A stretch of DNA of 36,833 bases from an uncultured Blautia sp. (GTDB taxonomy: Bacteria; Bacillota; Clostridia; Lachnospirales; Lachnospiraceae), in assembly GCA_900551715.1 (NCBI GenBank), contig URXG01000018.1, positions 1 to 36,833 on the forward strand. Direction: 5' to 3'. This document shows positions 1 through 7,958 of the stretch, one piece after another (position 1 is the stretch's first letter; each line of letters starts with the position of its first letter). Under the pieces are notes generated by a model. That model worked only from the letters and a program-made list of their open reading frames with translations. It was not told where the DNA came from and searched no databases. The translations under genes were made by a program, and so were the position numbers.

Positions 1-199
1 ATATCCTAAGTTACAGGCGTATCCGCCGATATTTAGCCTTGTCGCTTAAAGCGACCGAGGAGCATGTGACTTTAGTCATGTGAGATCCACTTTATTATTT
101 TACTGTTACTTTCACTGCTTTATATACATCATTCGGTGCATAGCAGTATTACAGTATTTACAGGATCCACTGCATCAAAGCATTTTTGTCAATACTTTA
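1..199. other. Left-edge stretch downstream of the LRR gene
   Basis: No convincing gene. Read on the minus strand, bases about 100-130 end in codons for VKVTVK followed by TAA, the same ending as the BIG2 surface proteins at 13542 and 22978, but an in-frame TAA lies only 17 codons upstream. This may be a decayed 3' gene remnant or chance. Beyond it are a perfect short hairpin (GTCGCT-TTA-AGCGAC on the minus strand, near 41-55) and an imperfect CATGACT/AGTCACATG hairpin near 64-82. Neither has a T-run, so I do not call a terminator. Confidence 0.3.
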
Positions 200-1036
200 T
201 CATAAATATTCCGTCACATATCCATTCTCCTGACAATATTTGTCAACTTTGCTTCCTTTTTTGCAACGGATATGTGTACTTCTGTTAACGATCCATTCAC
301 TAATGATTTCAGGATCTCCCGGTATTTCCAGTACTTTCAGCTGATTACATCCATGAAATGCCCACTTTTCGATTATTTTTACATTTGCAGGAATTCTTAC
401 GTACTCCAGCTTTTTACATTTCAGAAATGCACTGTCCTCAATCACTTCAAGACCTTCCGGCAATGACAGTTCTGATATTCCACACTGATAAAATGCGAAT
501 GCCCCTATTTTTTTCAGGTCTCCTGAAAAAGAAAACTGCGAAAGATCTATGCATTTATAAAAGGCAAATTTGCCTATTTCTGTAAAACTGGACGGAACCT
601 GCACTTCCTGAAGACTCTGGCATTCCCGGAAAGTTCCCTCCTCGATTCTGCTCTGTCTGCTTTCCTGATCCATTTTCATAGTCATCAGTCTTTTACATCC
701 GGCAAATATATTTTTTTCCATTCTGCGTACTGGCTTCATAAATTCAACCTTTTCCAGTTTTACACATCCGGCAAAAGCTTTCTGACGGATCACCTGTACA
801 CCAGGCATTTCAATCTGTTTCATATTCGTGCAGTTCAGAAATGCCCCTCTCTGAATTTCTATAATACTATTTTCTAAACTCAGATGTCTCAATTTGATAT
901 TTCCCCGAAATGCTTCTTCTCCAATACTACTATAATCCTGACCTATTAAAAGTGTTCTCTGCACATTCTTTTTCGCTTCATTTCTTGTAAAAATCATCGG
1001 CTCTTCTGCTCTCCATACAAGTACTTTTGCTGCCAT
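200..1036 (-). CDS. BspA-type leucine-rich repeat (LRR_5) protein, no signal peptide
   Basis: A 278-residue protein made almost entirely of LRR_5 (BspA/TpLRR-like) repeats, recognisable by recurring 'I..GAF..C..L..I..P' units such as 'IQRGAFLNCTNMKQIEMPG'. The start at 1036 is chosen because AAAGGAGG sits a few bases upstream; a longer reading to 1096 would run through the leader terminator. There is no signal peptide or membrane segment, so it is probably cytoplasmic, which is unusual for a family best known for surface adhesins. The N-terminus is short, non-hydrophobic and followed directly by 'TRNEAKK'. The C-terminus has 'WIVNRS' and 'RCKKGSKVDKYCQ', both shared with the paralogue at 20008-20766. 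It lies behind its own promoter and cobalamin riboswitch, so its expression should respond to cobalamin. Function unknown; a protein-binding scaffold is a guess. Confidence 0.85.
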   Translation of the reverse strand: MAAKVLVWRAEEPMIFTRNEAKKNVQRTLLIGQDYSSIGEEAFRGNIKLRHLSLENSIIEIQRGAFLNCTNMKQIEMPGVQVIRQKAFAGCVKLEKVEFMKPVRRMEKNIFAGCKRLMTMKMDQESRQSRIEEGTFRECQSLQEVQVPSSFTEIGKFAFYKCIDLSQFSFSGDLKKIGAFAFYQCGISELSLPEGLEVIEDSAFLKCKKLEYVRIPANVKIIEKWAFHGCNQLKVLEIPGDPEIISEWIVNRSTHIRCKKGSKVDKYCQENGYVTEYL

Positions 1037-1061
1037 TTTTCCTCCTTTACCGGAAATGTTC

Positions 1062-1093
1062 AAAAAACGCAGCATCCAAAAATGGATACTGCG
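1062..1093 (-). terminator. Riboswitch-linked intrinsic terminator upstream of the LRR gene
   Basis: On the minus strand CGCAGTATCC (from 1093) pairs with GGATGCTGCG (to 1068), a 10-bp stem with one G-T pair, followed by six T (1067-1062). It lies between the aptamer and the LRR ribosome site, so it can act as the off-state of the expression platform. The complementary stretches AATGTTCAAAAA (from 1121) and TTTTTGAACATT (to about 1057) could form an outer stem around it. Confidence 0.8.
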
Positions 1094-1133
1094 CATCAGA
1101 CTTTAGCTGTTTTTGAACATTACCTGCTGCTAC

Positions 1134-1142
1134 CGCAATATC
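1134..1142 (-). promoter_or_regulatory. Candidate antiterminator strand
   Basis: The minus-strand reading GATATTGCG can pair with CGCAGTATC, the 5' arm of the terminator at 1085-1093 (nine pairs, one G-T). The adjoining GGTAGCAGC (read from 1134 to 1126) is exactly complementary to GCTGCTACC just 3' of the B12 box (read from 1243 to 1235). Mutually exclusive pairings of this kind are expected in a transcription-attenuating riboswitch. This was found by eye; no folding was computed. Confidence 0.5.
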
Positions 1143-1234
1143 TCTGATCAGGAATATTTTCTCTATTTTGCCCCAGATCATGGGTACACAAATAGAACAA
1201 TATCCCACTCCATTTATCATTGCGTGTAATAACT

Positions 1235-1425
1235 GGTAGCAGCTCTAAGCAGGTCTCCTGACTTATGCATTCCCAACGCATCCCTTCTCATACATAAAAG
1301 TACAATGGTATGTGATACATCTACGCAAATACAGTAGCACGACTGTCCAGGGTTCTCACCTGATTCCCTCTTGGCCTGCAGCAAATACTGTGCAGGAACT
1401 TAAAACCGGTAATTGTTTCATTACT
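1235..1425 (-). promoter_or_regulatory. Cobalamin riboswitch aptamer
   Basis: On the minus strand the leader contains the hallmarks of the cobalamin aptamer in order: GAGGGAATCAGGTGAGAA, then CCTGGACAGTCGTGCTACTGT, then a GAAGGGATGCG segment, and finally the B12 box AAGTCAGGAGACCTGC at 1249-1264. It sits 3' of a promoter and 5' of a terminator/antiterminator pair, and the next gene is the LRR protein at 200-1036. The usual sense of this class is repression when adenosylcobalamin or a related corrinoid binds. It shares a 27-base identical block (1396-1422) with the second riboswitch (21126-21152). Confidence 0.93.
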
Positions 1426-1450
1426 TGAACTATATTTAATTATCATCAAG

Positions 1451-1479
1451 ATTATATCATATCTGTCTTTTATTTACAA
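1451..1479 (-). promoter_or_regulatory. Sigma-A-type promoter for riboswitch and LRR gene
   Basis: On the minus strand, -35 TTGTAA (1479-1474) and a perfect -10 TATAAT (1456-1451) are separated by 17 bases. Transcription would begin shortly before the aptamer. The promoter overlaps the 3' end of the small open reading frame at 1457-1531. Confidence 0.7.
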
Positions 1480-1531
1480 TAATCTTATGCTTATGAATGT
1501 TTTTGAATGTTTTTTTGTGTTCCTGTTTCAT
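1457..1531 (-). CDS. Possible 24-aa basic peptide
   Basis: A 24-codon frame starts with ATG at 1531 behind an excellent ribosome site (AGGAGG, six-base spacing) and follows the beta-propeller gene by 19 bases. The peptide begins MKQEHKKTF and ends HKIIVNKRQI; it is very rich in Lys and His and has no hydrophobic segment. Its last codons overlap the promoter of the downstream riboswitch. The strong ribosome site is the only positive evidence. It could be a real microprotein translated from the end of operon B, or a chance frame. Function unknown. Confidence 0.35.
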   Translation of the reverse strand: MKQEHKKTFKNIHKHKIIVNKRQI

Positions 1532-1550
1532 GTTTTTCCTCCTATTTTTT

Positions 1551-4500
1551 TTATATAAAAGTCCGATTTCCACGTGAATCCGACTGTTTATATCCTGTCC
1601 GGCTGTTTTTCTGATAATGTTTTCTGGCTCTATACCAGAAAAGAAGATAAGCTGCACTTAAAAGAGCAATGAGTAAAAGTATCTTTGGATATACTCCGGC
1701 CTCTTTCCAGTCCTTTTTCAGCTGCGCAGATACGGTCTGATTCTCTTCTTCCCTATCGGAAGATGTCCCGGATCCGGTTTCCACTGCTGTTCCTGCATCT
1801 TCAGAAGAACCTGTTTCTGCATCTTTGGTTTCTTCAGAACCTGTTTTTTCTTTTGAAATTTCTTCTGATTTCTTTTCGTCTGTTTTTGCAGATTTTTTTT
1901 CTTCTTCTGTCTGCCTGGAATCCTTCTTTTTCTCTTTGCTGTTTATTTTGTTCTCTTTTTTCAGATTTTCTTTGGAGCCTTCTCCCTGACTGCCGGAGCC
2001 TGTTCCACTGACCTTTTTTAATTTTGCTTTGGAGCCTTCTCCATCTGAACCACTTCCAGGTTTGACAGCTTCTGACTTATGTCCTCCACTTCCTGGCCGA
2101 TGGATAACTCCATTATTCTTTCCTGAACCATTTCCATTTGTATTTCCATTGCCTGGATTCCGGATATCCGGGATCCGGATCACCAGTTGTTTACTTATAT
2201 TACCGGCTCCGTCTTTTACTGCTATCACCAGATCTTTTTCTCCGGCTGTCAGTCCCGTAAGCGTGATCGTATCCGTTCCGGCCTGAATTTCCGTTCCCTT
2301 TCCGGATGTTTTCACAGAGGGAATCTTCTTTCCGGCATCTACTACCTGATAATACCGATACCCTTTTTCACTGGTTTTGTATACAACAGATGCCTTATCT
2401 GTGGAAATACGACTTGCACTTACTTTTTTCAGGATGGGTGCTGTTTTATCTGTCAGTTTCAGAGTCAGATAGGTATTCTTTCTGGTACCGTCTTCTGCAG
2501 TTACCTGAATTCTTATCTTTGCTTCTTTTTCTCCCTGTGCAAACAGAATCTTCCAGAATCTGTGACCATCTTTTGTATGACTTTCTGAAATAGTTTCATC
2601 TTTTTGTACAATACTGCCTTTGATACCTGATACTGCATAGATTTTCAGAGTTCCATGTTTTTCCTCCGGTTCTGCCCATACATTCAGGCTCTGTCTTTCA
2701 TCACCGTAAACTGCTGTATAATGGGTTTCTTTCTTATCAAAAGAAGGCGTCAGTTTCTGTATTCCTTTTCCATAATTATCAGAGCTGGAAACATACAGAT
2801 GTTTCAAATCCGCATCTGAACTCATCAGTGATTTCAGATTGAAACTGTAACTGGTAACTTTTGTATCTGCTGTCACCGATTCTATGAGAGTCTCGTAACC
2901 TTTTCTGGTAATTTCAATCCTGTATGTATTTCCCTTCAGGAATGTATATCTGCCATTTTTTCCTGCTTTCAGTTCTTCTCCGTCCTGGTTCTTTACTGTG
3001 ACTGTCGCATCCGTCGGTACTGTTTTGATCATTATCCGAATTTCTTCATAAGAAGTTAACTGGATTCTTACAGGTATACTCATCTGATTTCCTGCAATAT
3101 CCTTTGCCAGAATCCAGACTTCTCTTTCTTCTGTTTCCGGAATCATCAGATCCAGGGAATTATCATCTCTTGTCATAAGTTCTACAGAACCGGAAAGGTC
3201 AAATTCCGGAGTTTCTCCTGGTTTTACGATCTTGTACTGATAATTTCCCATTTCATTGGATGTAAATGTTACCCGAACCCGTTTTTCATCATAACGCACT
3301 GCTCTGGCTTCTGTTATTTGGGGCGGATAACTGTCTTTCCGCTGAAGAATTACCTGATAAGAAGCTTTTTTACCACTTTTTATTTCAACATTGACTTTCA
3401 CTGTTGCTTCTGCTTCCTCATCTCCAAAATAGACTGCTATCCTGCTGGCATTGCCACTTCCTGCTGTATGTCCGTAATTGTTAATCTTTTTGGTCCCACG
3501 TACGCTCTCTACTGTGACTTTTGCATCCGTTTCTTCTGTTTCTGCAAAAATATTCAGAAATTCATTTTTTCCATTATACATGGAAGCAGTATATTCATAT
3601 CTTTCCTGTGTAAATGCAGGATCCAGACTCAGATACGCTGCATCATCTGCATAACTGTTACTTGTACTTACTACCAGATTTTTCAATGCCGGTATGCTCT
3701 GATCTCCTGTAATATAGAAAACATAAGTTCTTGATTTCTTTCCGTCAGAGACTTCCACAGTAACCGCAGCTTCTGTACCATCAAACTTCACCTTATAAGT
3801 ACCGTCACTTTTTTTACCATTAATTTTCAGAGATGCTCCATCAGGAACTTTAAAAGATAAAGTTACCTGTTTTGCATCTTCTTCCAGTGCCAGATTATAT
3901 TTGAGACGGTCTTTACGGAAAGACCTGTCCCAGGTAACTTTTCCTTTGTCTGCCGAAGCACTGACGCTGCTGAGGTATGCTCCGTTTGTTTCAATCGCCA
4001 TCAGATAATTGGAGTCATTTTTGTAATAAATGGTTCCATCTCTGTCTACGCACAAAGTGCTGATACTGTATTGCTGCTGTGCAGTATCCGGTGTAAAAAT
4101 TTCTTCAATATTTCCTTCTGTCTGACCCGGACTGTCTGTCAGCATATAAATACCTCCAGGATAGGCATTGGCAGTAAAATAAACACAGACTCTCCCATCT
4201 GCTTTTCCGTCTTTATTATAATCCACACCTTCATAGGCAGTAGAAAGAAGAGGAGCTGCCTGAGGATATCCTGCTATAGGAACGGAATACGCAAGAGAAA
4301 GTGCGGAATCTGATTCCTGGAGCACATCAAAATGATGACCTCCATCCGGATTAAACTGTCCTCCGTGTCCACAGACCCCAATATAGATCCTTCCTTTATA
4401 AACCAGAGGTGTAGCTGTGGCCATTCCTCCCAGGTCATAACTTAACACCTGCCCGAATGTCCCGTCAGGATTCATTTTTACCCGATAAAGGTAACCACCT

Positions 4501-6629
4501 TTTGTTGCAAAATATACATATCCGTTATTATAAGATACCGACGTACGGATATCTCCTTTCAGTCCGGTAAGCTTGTCCAACATCATTCCTGTGGATGTAG
4601 ATACGGAATATAAGATAGAGGTATTGGTATAATTTCCTTCTGTGGAACCATCATCTGAGCCAAATACCAGATAATCTCCAGATGCATAAGAACCAGCCCA
4701 GTAAAATCCACCTTTATGAGTATATTTCCAGGCACAGTATTTGATTTCATCTCCTCTGGAAGGATCTTCATCTGTCACTGACAGAGCGAAATAAGTTCCG
4801 GCTGTTGTCTCCGAATTCCAGGTTCCTGTATAAATATATCCGTTTTTGTATGTAATTGGTGAAAGAGTCTGTCCTCCTACCGGTTCACTGACCCACAAAG
4901 ATTTCAAAGTTGTGGCACTGACTGCCTGTATCTGTCCACCCCCGACCTGTGCAAAAAGCATACCTTCTGCATAGGTTAGAGGATTCAGTGCAAATACCAT
5001 ACTTCCCACCAATTCATCACTGACTGCCAGAATTTCCCCGGTAGTCCTGTCAATTCTGTAAATAAATTTTCCGGAAGCCACATAAAGTGTTCCACCCAGA
5101 ATTAACGGTGGTGTAACTGCTGCATTCCAGTCTCCTCCAAACTGCATTGCCCATTTCTGAACGGTTTCAGCAGCACTGGACGGTGTGGACGCATCCGTAA
5201 TTCCATTATTGGTGTCGCTGTTTCTGTAATTGATCCAGTCATTATCTGTAATTTCAGGCTGAGGTGCATCTATGCTTTCCAGTTTTACCTGAATCTGGTC
5301 GGTATCTCCGGCACAAAAACTTCCTGTCTGTGTTTTGTAACCATAACAGGAAACTGTCCACGTATAACTGTCTCCCATCAGAAGTCCGTCAAAATTCAGT
5401 CCGGAAGCATCTGAAGGGGTTACCCTTTCCCCGCCCTTATCATACAGGCTGACTACCGCCTTGTCCGGAGCAATCTCAAACCTTACTGTACTGCTTTTCT
5501 GTTTTTTTACCCTGATCCGGTAGATTCCCTCACTGGTATAAGTCATTCCTTCGTATTCCGGATCCAGATAAGTATTTTCGTCCTGCATCTGAAAAACGAT
5601 TTCAGTTTCTTCTTCTGTAAGTGGAATCTGAACAGGGGTACGGTCTTTACATTCTGTACCGTTTACTGTCAGTCCGTAATAACTGCCGGAATAAGCACCA
5701 GCCACTATATTCAGATATTCCACACCGGAATTGACAGTCAGTTCATAATCTCTCACTGTACTGTCAAATTTACCAGGGATGAGATTTTTTGCCAGATCTG
5801 TATCCTCCGGCAGATAACATCCGATAAAAGACAGATCCAGTCTTCTTAACACTACCAGTTTATAGGTCTGTATATCTTCCTCAGTTCCTGCTGTGATTGT
5901 ATAAACTGCACGTTTTCCACCATTGACTCCATTGGCAAAAGTACGTCCGTTCAGCCTGTAACGAAGCCCTTCTGTATATGCCTTCGGATTCATTACCTGC
6001 GTTTTTTCACCACCGGTGGTAAGAAGCGCCTGCATAGACACAGTGGAACTTTCCGGCGCACTGTCGCTTATATCTGCCGACAGATAAAGGCTGGAAGACG
6101 TTGCATAGGAGCTGTATTCTACTGTATATACTTTCCCACCAAAGGCTTCATCCAGATCTTCTCTTCGTTCCGGTTCCATCACTGCTTCCGAAGCTGTACT
6201 GCTCTGGCTGGTATATACGGTCAGATGTTCCAGATAATCCGGTTTTTCTTCCCCGACATCTTCCACCTGGATCTCTCCATCATTAAAATCCATCTCTTCC
6301 GGATCTTCTTCCGGATTTTCTTCTTCCGGAACTTCAGTAATTTCCGGTTCCTGTTCCGGTGTCCCCGTTAATTCAGGTGCTTCTGTAACAGCCGGTATTT
6401 CTTCCGGATTCCGGATGCTGTTATCGCCCTCTTCCGGATTATTTTCTTCTACAGCACCTTCTGCATCTCCCAAACTGTCTCCATGGTCAGATTCCTCCGG
6501 GCTCTGCTGAAGCTCTGTATTCTGTATATTTTCGGCCTGAGGAGCGATTTCCTGGTTTTCGGCACCGTAAACAGGAATGCTCCCTATAATAAGTACTGCC
6601 GATAAAATTCCTGCAAGAAATCTTTTCAT
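1551..6629 (-). CDS. Giant membrane-anchored PQQ-like beta-propeller surface protein
   Basis: A 1692-residue exported protein. The N-terminal signal peptide (MKRFLAGILSAVLIIG...VYG) is followed by a Glu/Pro-rich acidic stalk to about residue 130, then cadherin-like beta-sandwich modules. A PQQ/WD-like beta-propeller spans about 463-875, opening with WINYRNSDTNNG and repeating 'P.....G.lY..t....' blades. More cadherin-like modules and a PEGA-like module (about 1200-1260) follow, then a Ser/Gly/Lys/Glu linker and a transmembrane helix at about 1646-1666 with a short basic tail. No LPXTG motif is seen, so anchoring is by the helix. The start at 6629 is the signal-peptide Met; its ATG overlaps the TGA of the upstream DUF4430 gene (ATGA), implying translational coupling. 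As last large gene of the cobalamin-controlled operon, a role in corrinoid capture, analogous to the beta-propeller BtuG of Bacteroidetes, is plausible but inferred. Confidence 0.85.
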   Translation of the reverse strand: MKRFLAGILSAVLIIGSIPVYGAENQEIAPQAENIQNTELQQSPEESDHGDSLGDAEGAVEENNPEEGDNSIRNPEEIPAVTEAPELTGTPEQEPEITEVPEEENPEEDPEEMDFNDGEIQVEDVGEEKPDYLEHLTVYTSQSSTASEAVMEPERREDLDEAFGGKVYTVEYSSYATSSSLYLSADISDSAPESSTVSMQALLTTGGEKTQVMNPKAYTEGLRYRLNGRTFANGVNGGKRAVYTITAGTEEDIQTYKLVVLRRLDLSFIGCYLPEDTDLAKNLIPGKFDSTVRDYELTVNSGVEYLNIVAGAYSGSYYGLTVNGTECKDRTPVQIPLTEEETEIVFQMQDENTYLDPEYEGMTYTSEGIYRIRVKKQKSSTVRFEIAPDKAVVSLYDKGGERVTPSDASGLNFDGLLMGDSYTWTVSCYGYKTQTGSFCAGDTDQIQVKLESIDAPQPEITDNDWINYRNSDTNNGITDASTPSSAAETVQKWAMQFGGDWNAAVTPPLILGGTLYVASGKFIYRIDRTTGEILAVSDELVGSMVFALNPLTYAEGMLFAQVGGGQIQAVSATTLKSLWVSEPVGGQTLSPITYKNGYIYTGTWNSETTAGTYFALSVTDEDPSRGDEIKYCAWKYTHKGGFYWAGSYASGDYLVFGSDDGSTEGNYTNTSILYSVSTSTGMMLDKLTGLKGDIRTSVSYNNGYVYFATKGGYLYRVKMNPDGTFGQVLSYDLGGMATATPLVYKGRIYIGVCGHGGQFNPDGGHHFDVLQESDSALSLAYSVPIAGYPQAAPLLSTAYEGVDYNKDGKADGRVCVYFTANAYPGGIYMLTDSPGQTEGNIEEIFTPDTAQQQYSISTLCVDRDGTIYYKNDSNYLMAIETNGAYLSSVSASADKGKVTWDRSFRKDRLKYNLALEEDAKQVTLSFKVPDGASLKINGKKSDGTYKVKFDGTEAAVTVEVSDGKKSRTYVFYITGDQSIPALKNLVVSTSNSYADDAAYLSLDPAFTQERYEYTASMYNGKNEFLNIFAETEETDAKVTVESVRGTKKINNYGHTAGSGNASRIAVYFGDEEAEATVKVNVEIKSGKKASYQVILQRKDSYPPQITEARAVRYDEKRVRVTFTSNEMGNYQYKIVKPGETPEFDLSGSVELMTRDDNSLDLMIPETEEREVWILAKDIAGNQMSIPVRIQLTSYEEIRIMIKTVPTDATVTVKNQDGEELKAGKNGRYTFLKGNTYRIEITRKGYETLIESVTADTKVTSYSFNLKSLMSSDADLKHLYVSSSDNYGKGIQKLTPSFDKKETHYTAVYGDERQSLNVWAEPEEKHGTLKIYAVSGIKGSIVQKDETISESHTKDGHRFWKILFAQGEKEAKIRIQVTAEDGTRKNTYLTLKLTDKTAPILKKVSASRISTDKASVVYKTSEKGYRYYQVVDAGKKIPSVKTSGKGTEIQAGTDTITLTGLTAGEKDLVIAVKDGAGNISKQLVIRIPDIRNPGNGNTNGNGSGKNNGVIHRPGSGGHKSEAVKPGSGSDGEGSKAKLKKVSGTGSGSQGEGSKENLKKENKINSKEKKKDSRQTEEEKKSAKTDEKKSEEISKEKTGSEETKDAETGSSEDAGTAVETGSGTSSDREEENQTVSAQLKKDWKEAGVYPKILLLIALLSAAYLLFWYRARKHYQKNSRTGYKQSDSRGNRTFI

Positions 6630-7930
6630 GACCAGTCCCCCCATGTCTCGCCGTTCTGTCCGGAGCCTACATCAGCACCAGCATACAGTGAAAAGCAAAG
6701 TTTTATACTGTCTCCGTCTGCAGGGAAATAGCCGGCCATTCCAACATTCATATATTCTCCATTTACAAAATAAAGCCATCCGGAATCCATGGTAAAATCA
6801 AATTCTCCCAGCCAGTCATTATCATGATCTGTCAGCTGACTGTTAACTGCCTCCAGATGAGTCATAAGATCATCTGGTATGGAAGCTCCGGCTGTCAGTC
6901 CGCTTCTTCCTATAGATCGAAGATAAAATCCGCTGGTAGCACTTCCTTCGTTTCTCCAGTCAAACCCATTTTCATCCAGCAGACGCAAAAGTACAGAAGA
7001 AAGCTGTTCTCCTTGGTAAAACTCAACCGGAGTGGAAGGAAGAATTGTTCCAAGTCCTACCGTACCGGCTGTAATACTGATATTTATAGTTCCTGCCGGC
7101 TGATCTGCCTCTTCTTCTCCTTTGTAAATTTTGTATGTGGGAAGAGTGGTCGTCCATCCTTCACTGTCTGTTACCTTGATATTTACTGTATTTTCTGTTT
7201 CTGTCAGTTCCATACGATAGGCTATGATTCCCTCTCCATCTGTGCTGACAGAATAAATCTTCTGACCATTTCCTGAAACCTCTACGGAAGAAGATGAAAG
7301 AATACTACCCTGATAATCAAATGCCTGTACATAAAAAGTTCTGTAAGATGCATTGACGGTCTCTCCATCCGTCAGATCTGTTGCTACCGTAGGATATCTG
7401 TTTTCTTCAGGAGCAGGTGTCGGAGTATTTTCCTCCGGTATATCCGCGCCATCCTGACTGTTATCATCATTCTTATCCGGTGTTTCTTCTTCCTTGTTAT
7501 TTTCTTCACTGTCCGGCTCATACTGAACTGTATTTTCCTGATTCTGATCAGAAATATCTTCGGAAGGATCTCCCTGACTTTCATCTGAAGGCACGAAAAT
7601 CTGATCCGGTTCGCCTGAGACTTCCGGTTCTTCTGTTACTTCTTCATCCTGAGAATCTGGTTCTTCTTCCTGCTCTTCTGTATCTTCAGGTATCTGAGCC
7701 AGCGTACTGCTCTGGGCATCTGCTGAATCTGTGTTCAAATCTGCAAATGCATATCCCTTTCCCAGATATCCTTTCATAGAACTCCTGGGGCTGATCCCCT
7801 GGACAGGATTTTCTATTGTTTCAGGTGACTGTCCTCTGATTCCCAGAAATAATGCTCCTCCAAAAAAAAGAAGGGAGATCAGCACCAGAATAACCGGCAG
7901 TATTTTTTTGTGTTTATTTTTTCGATTCAC
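6626..7930 (-). CDS. Membrane-anchored DUF4430 (transcobalamin beta-like) protein
   Basis: A 434-residue protein with an N-terminal membrane helix (about 10-31) that probably acts as an uncleaved signal anchor, a long Glu/Asp/Pro/Ser linker (about 50-180), an Ig-like sandwich (about 185-285) and a C-terminal DUF4430 domain (about 290-434). DUF4430 is the bacterial family related to the C-terminal beta domain of transcobalamin and intrinsic factor. Its hallmark reads SGWLYFVNGEYMNVG at about residue 382, followed by GDSI. I prefer a GTG start at 7930 because GGAGGGGAG lies just upstream; the ATG at 7951 has no ribosome site. It sits 28 bases after the transglutaminase gene and overlaps the beta-propeller gene by four bases. 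I infer that it supplies the beta half of a corrinoid-binding pair, perhaps with the toroid protein at 12380-13378. Confidence 0.8.
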   Translation of the reverse strand: MNRKNKHKKILPVILVLISLLFFGGALFLGIRGQSPETIENPVQGISPRSSMKGYLGKGYAFADLNTDSADAQSSTLAQIPEDTEEQEEEPDSQDEEVTEEPEVSGEPDQIFVPSDESQGDPSEDISDQNQENTVQYEPDSEENNKEEETPDKNDDNSQDGADIPEENTPTPAPEENRYPTVATDLTDGETVNASYRTFYVQAFDYQGSILSSSSVEVSGNGQKIYSVSTDGEGIIAYRMELTETENTVNIKVTDSEGWTTTLPTYKIYKGEEEADQPAGTINISITAGTVGLGTILPSTPVEFYQGEQLSSVLLRLLDENGFDWRNEGSATSGFYLRSIGRSGLTAGASIPDDLMTHLEAVNSQLTDHDNDWLGEFDFTMDSGWLYFVNGEYMNVGMAGYFPADGDSIKLCFSLYAGADVGSGQNGETWGDWS

Positions 7931-7958
7931 TGTATTCTCCCCTCCTTCCATCTGAGGA

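Noticed and set aside
64..130. Remnant of a BIG2-type protein C-terminus (VKVTVK then TAA)
   Set aside because: Only about 17 codons are open before an in-frame stop and there is no further similarity, so it is noted in the edge stretch and not called as a pseudogene.
1037..1096. N-terminal extension of the LRR protein to 1096
   Set aside because: The extra 20 codons run through the terminator stem, and the ATG at 1036 has an AAAGGAGG site.
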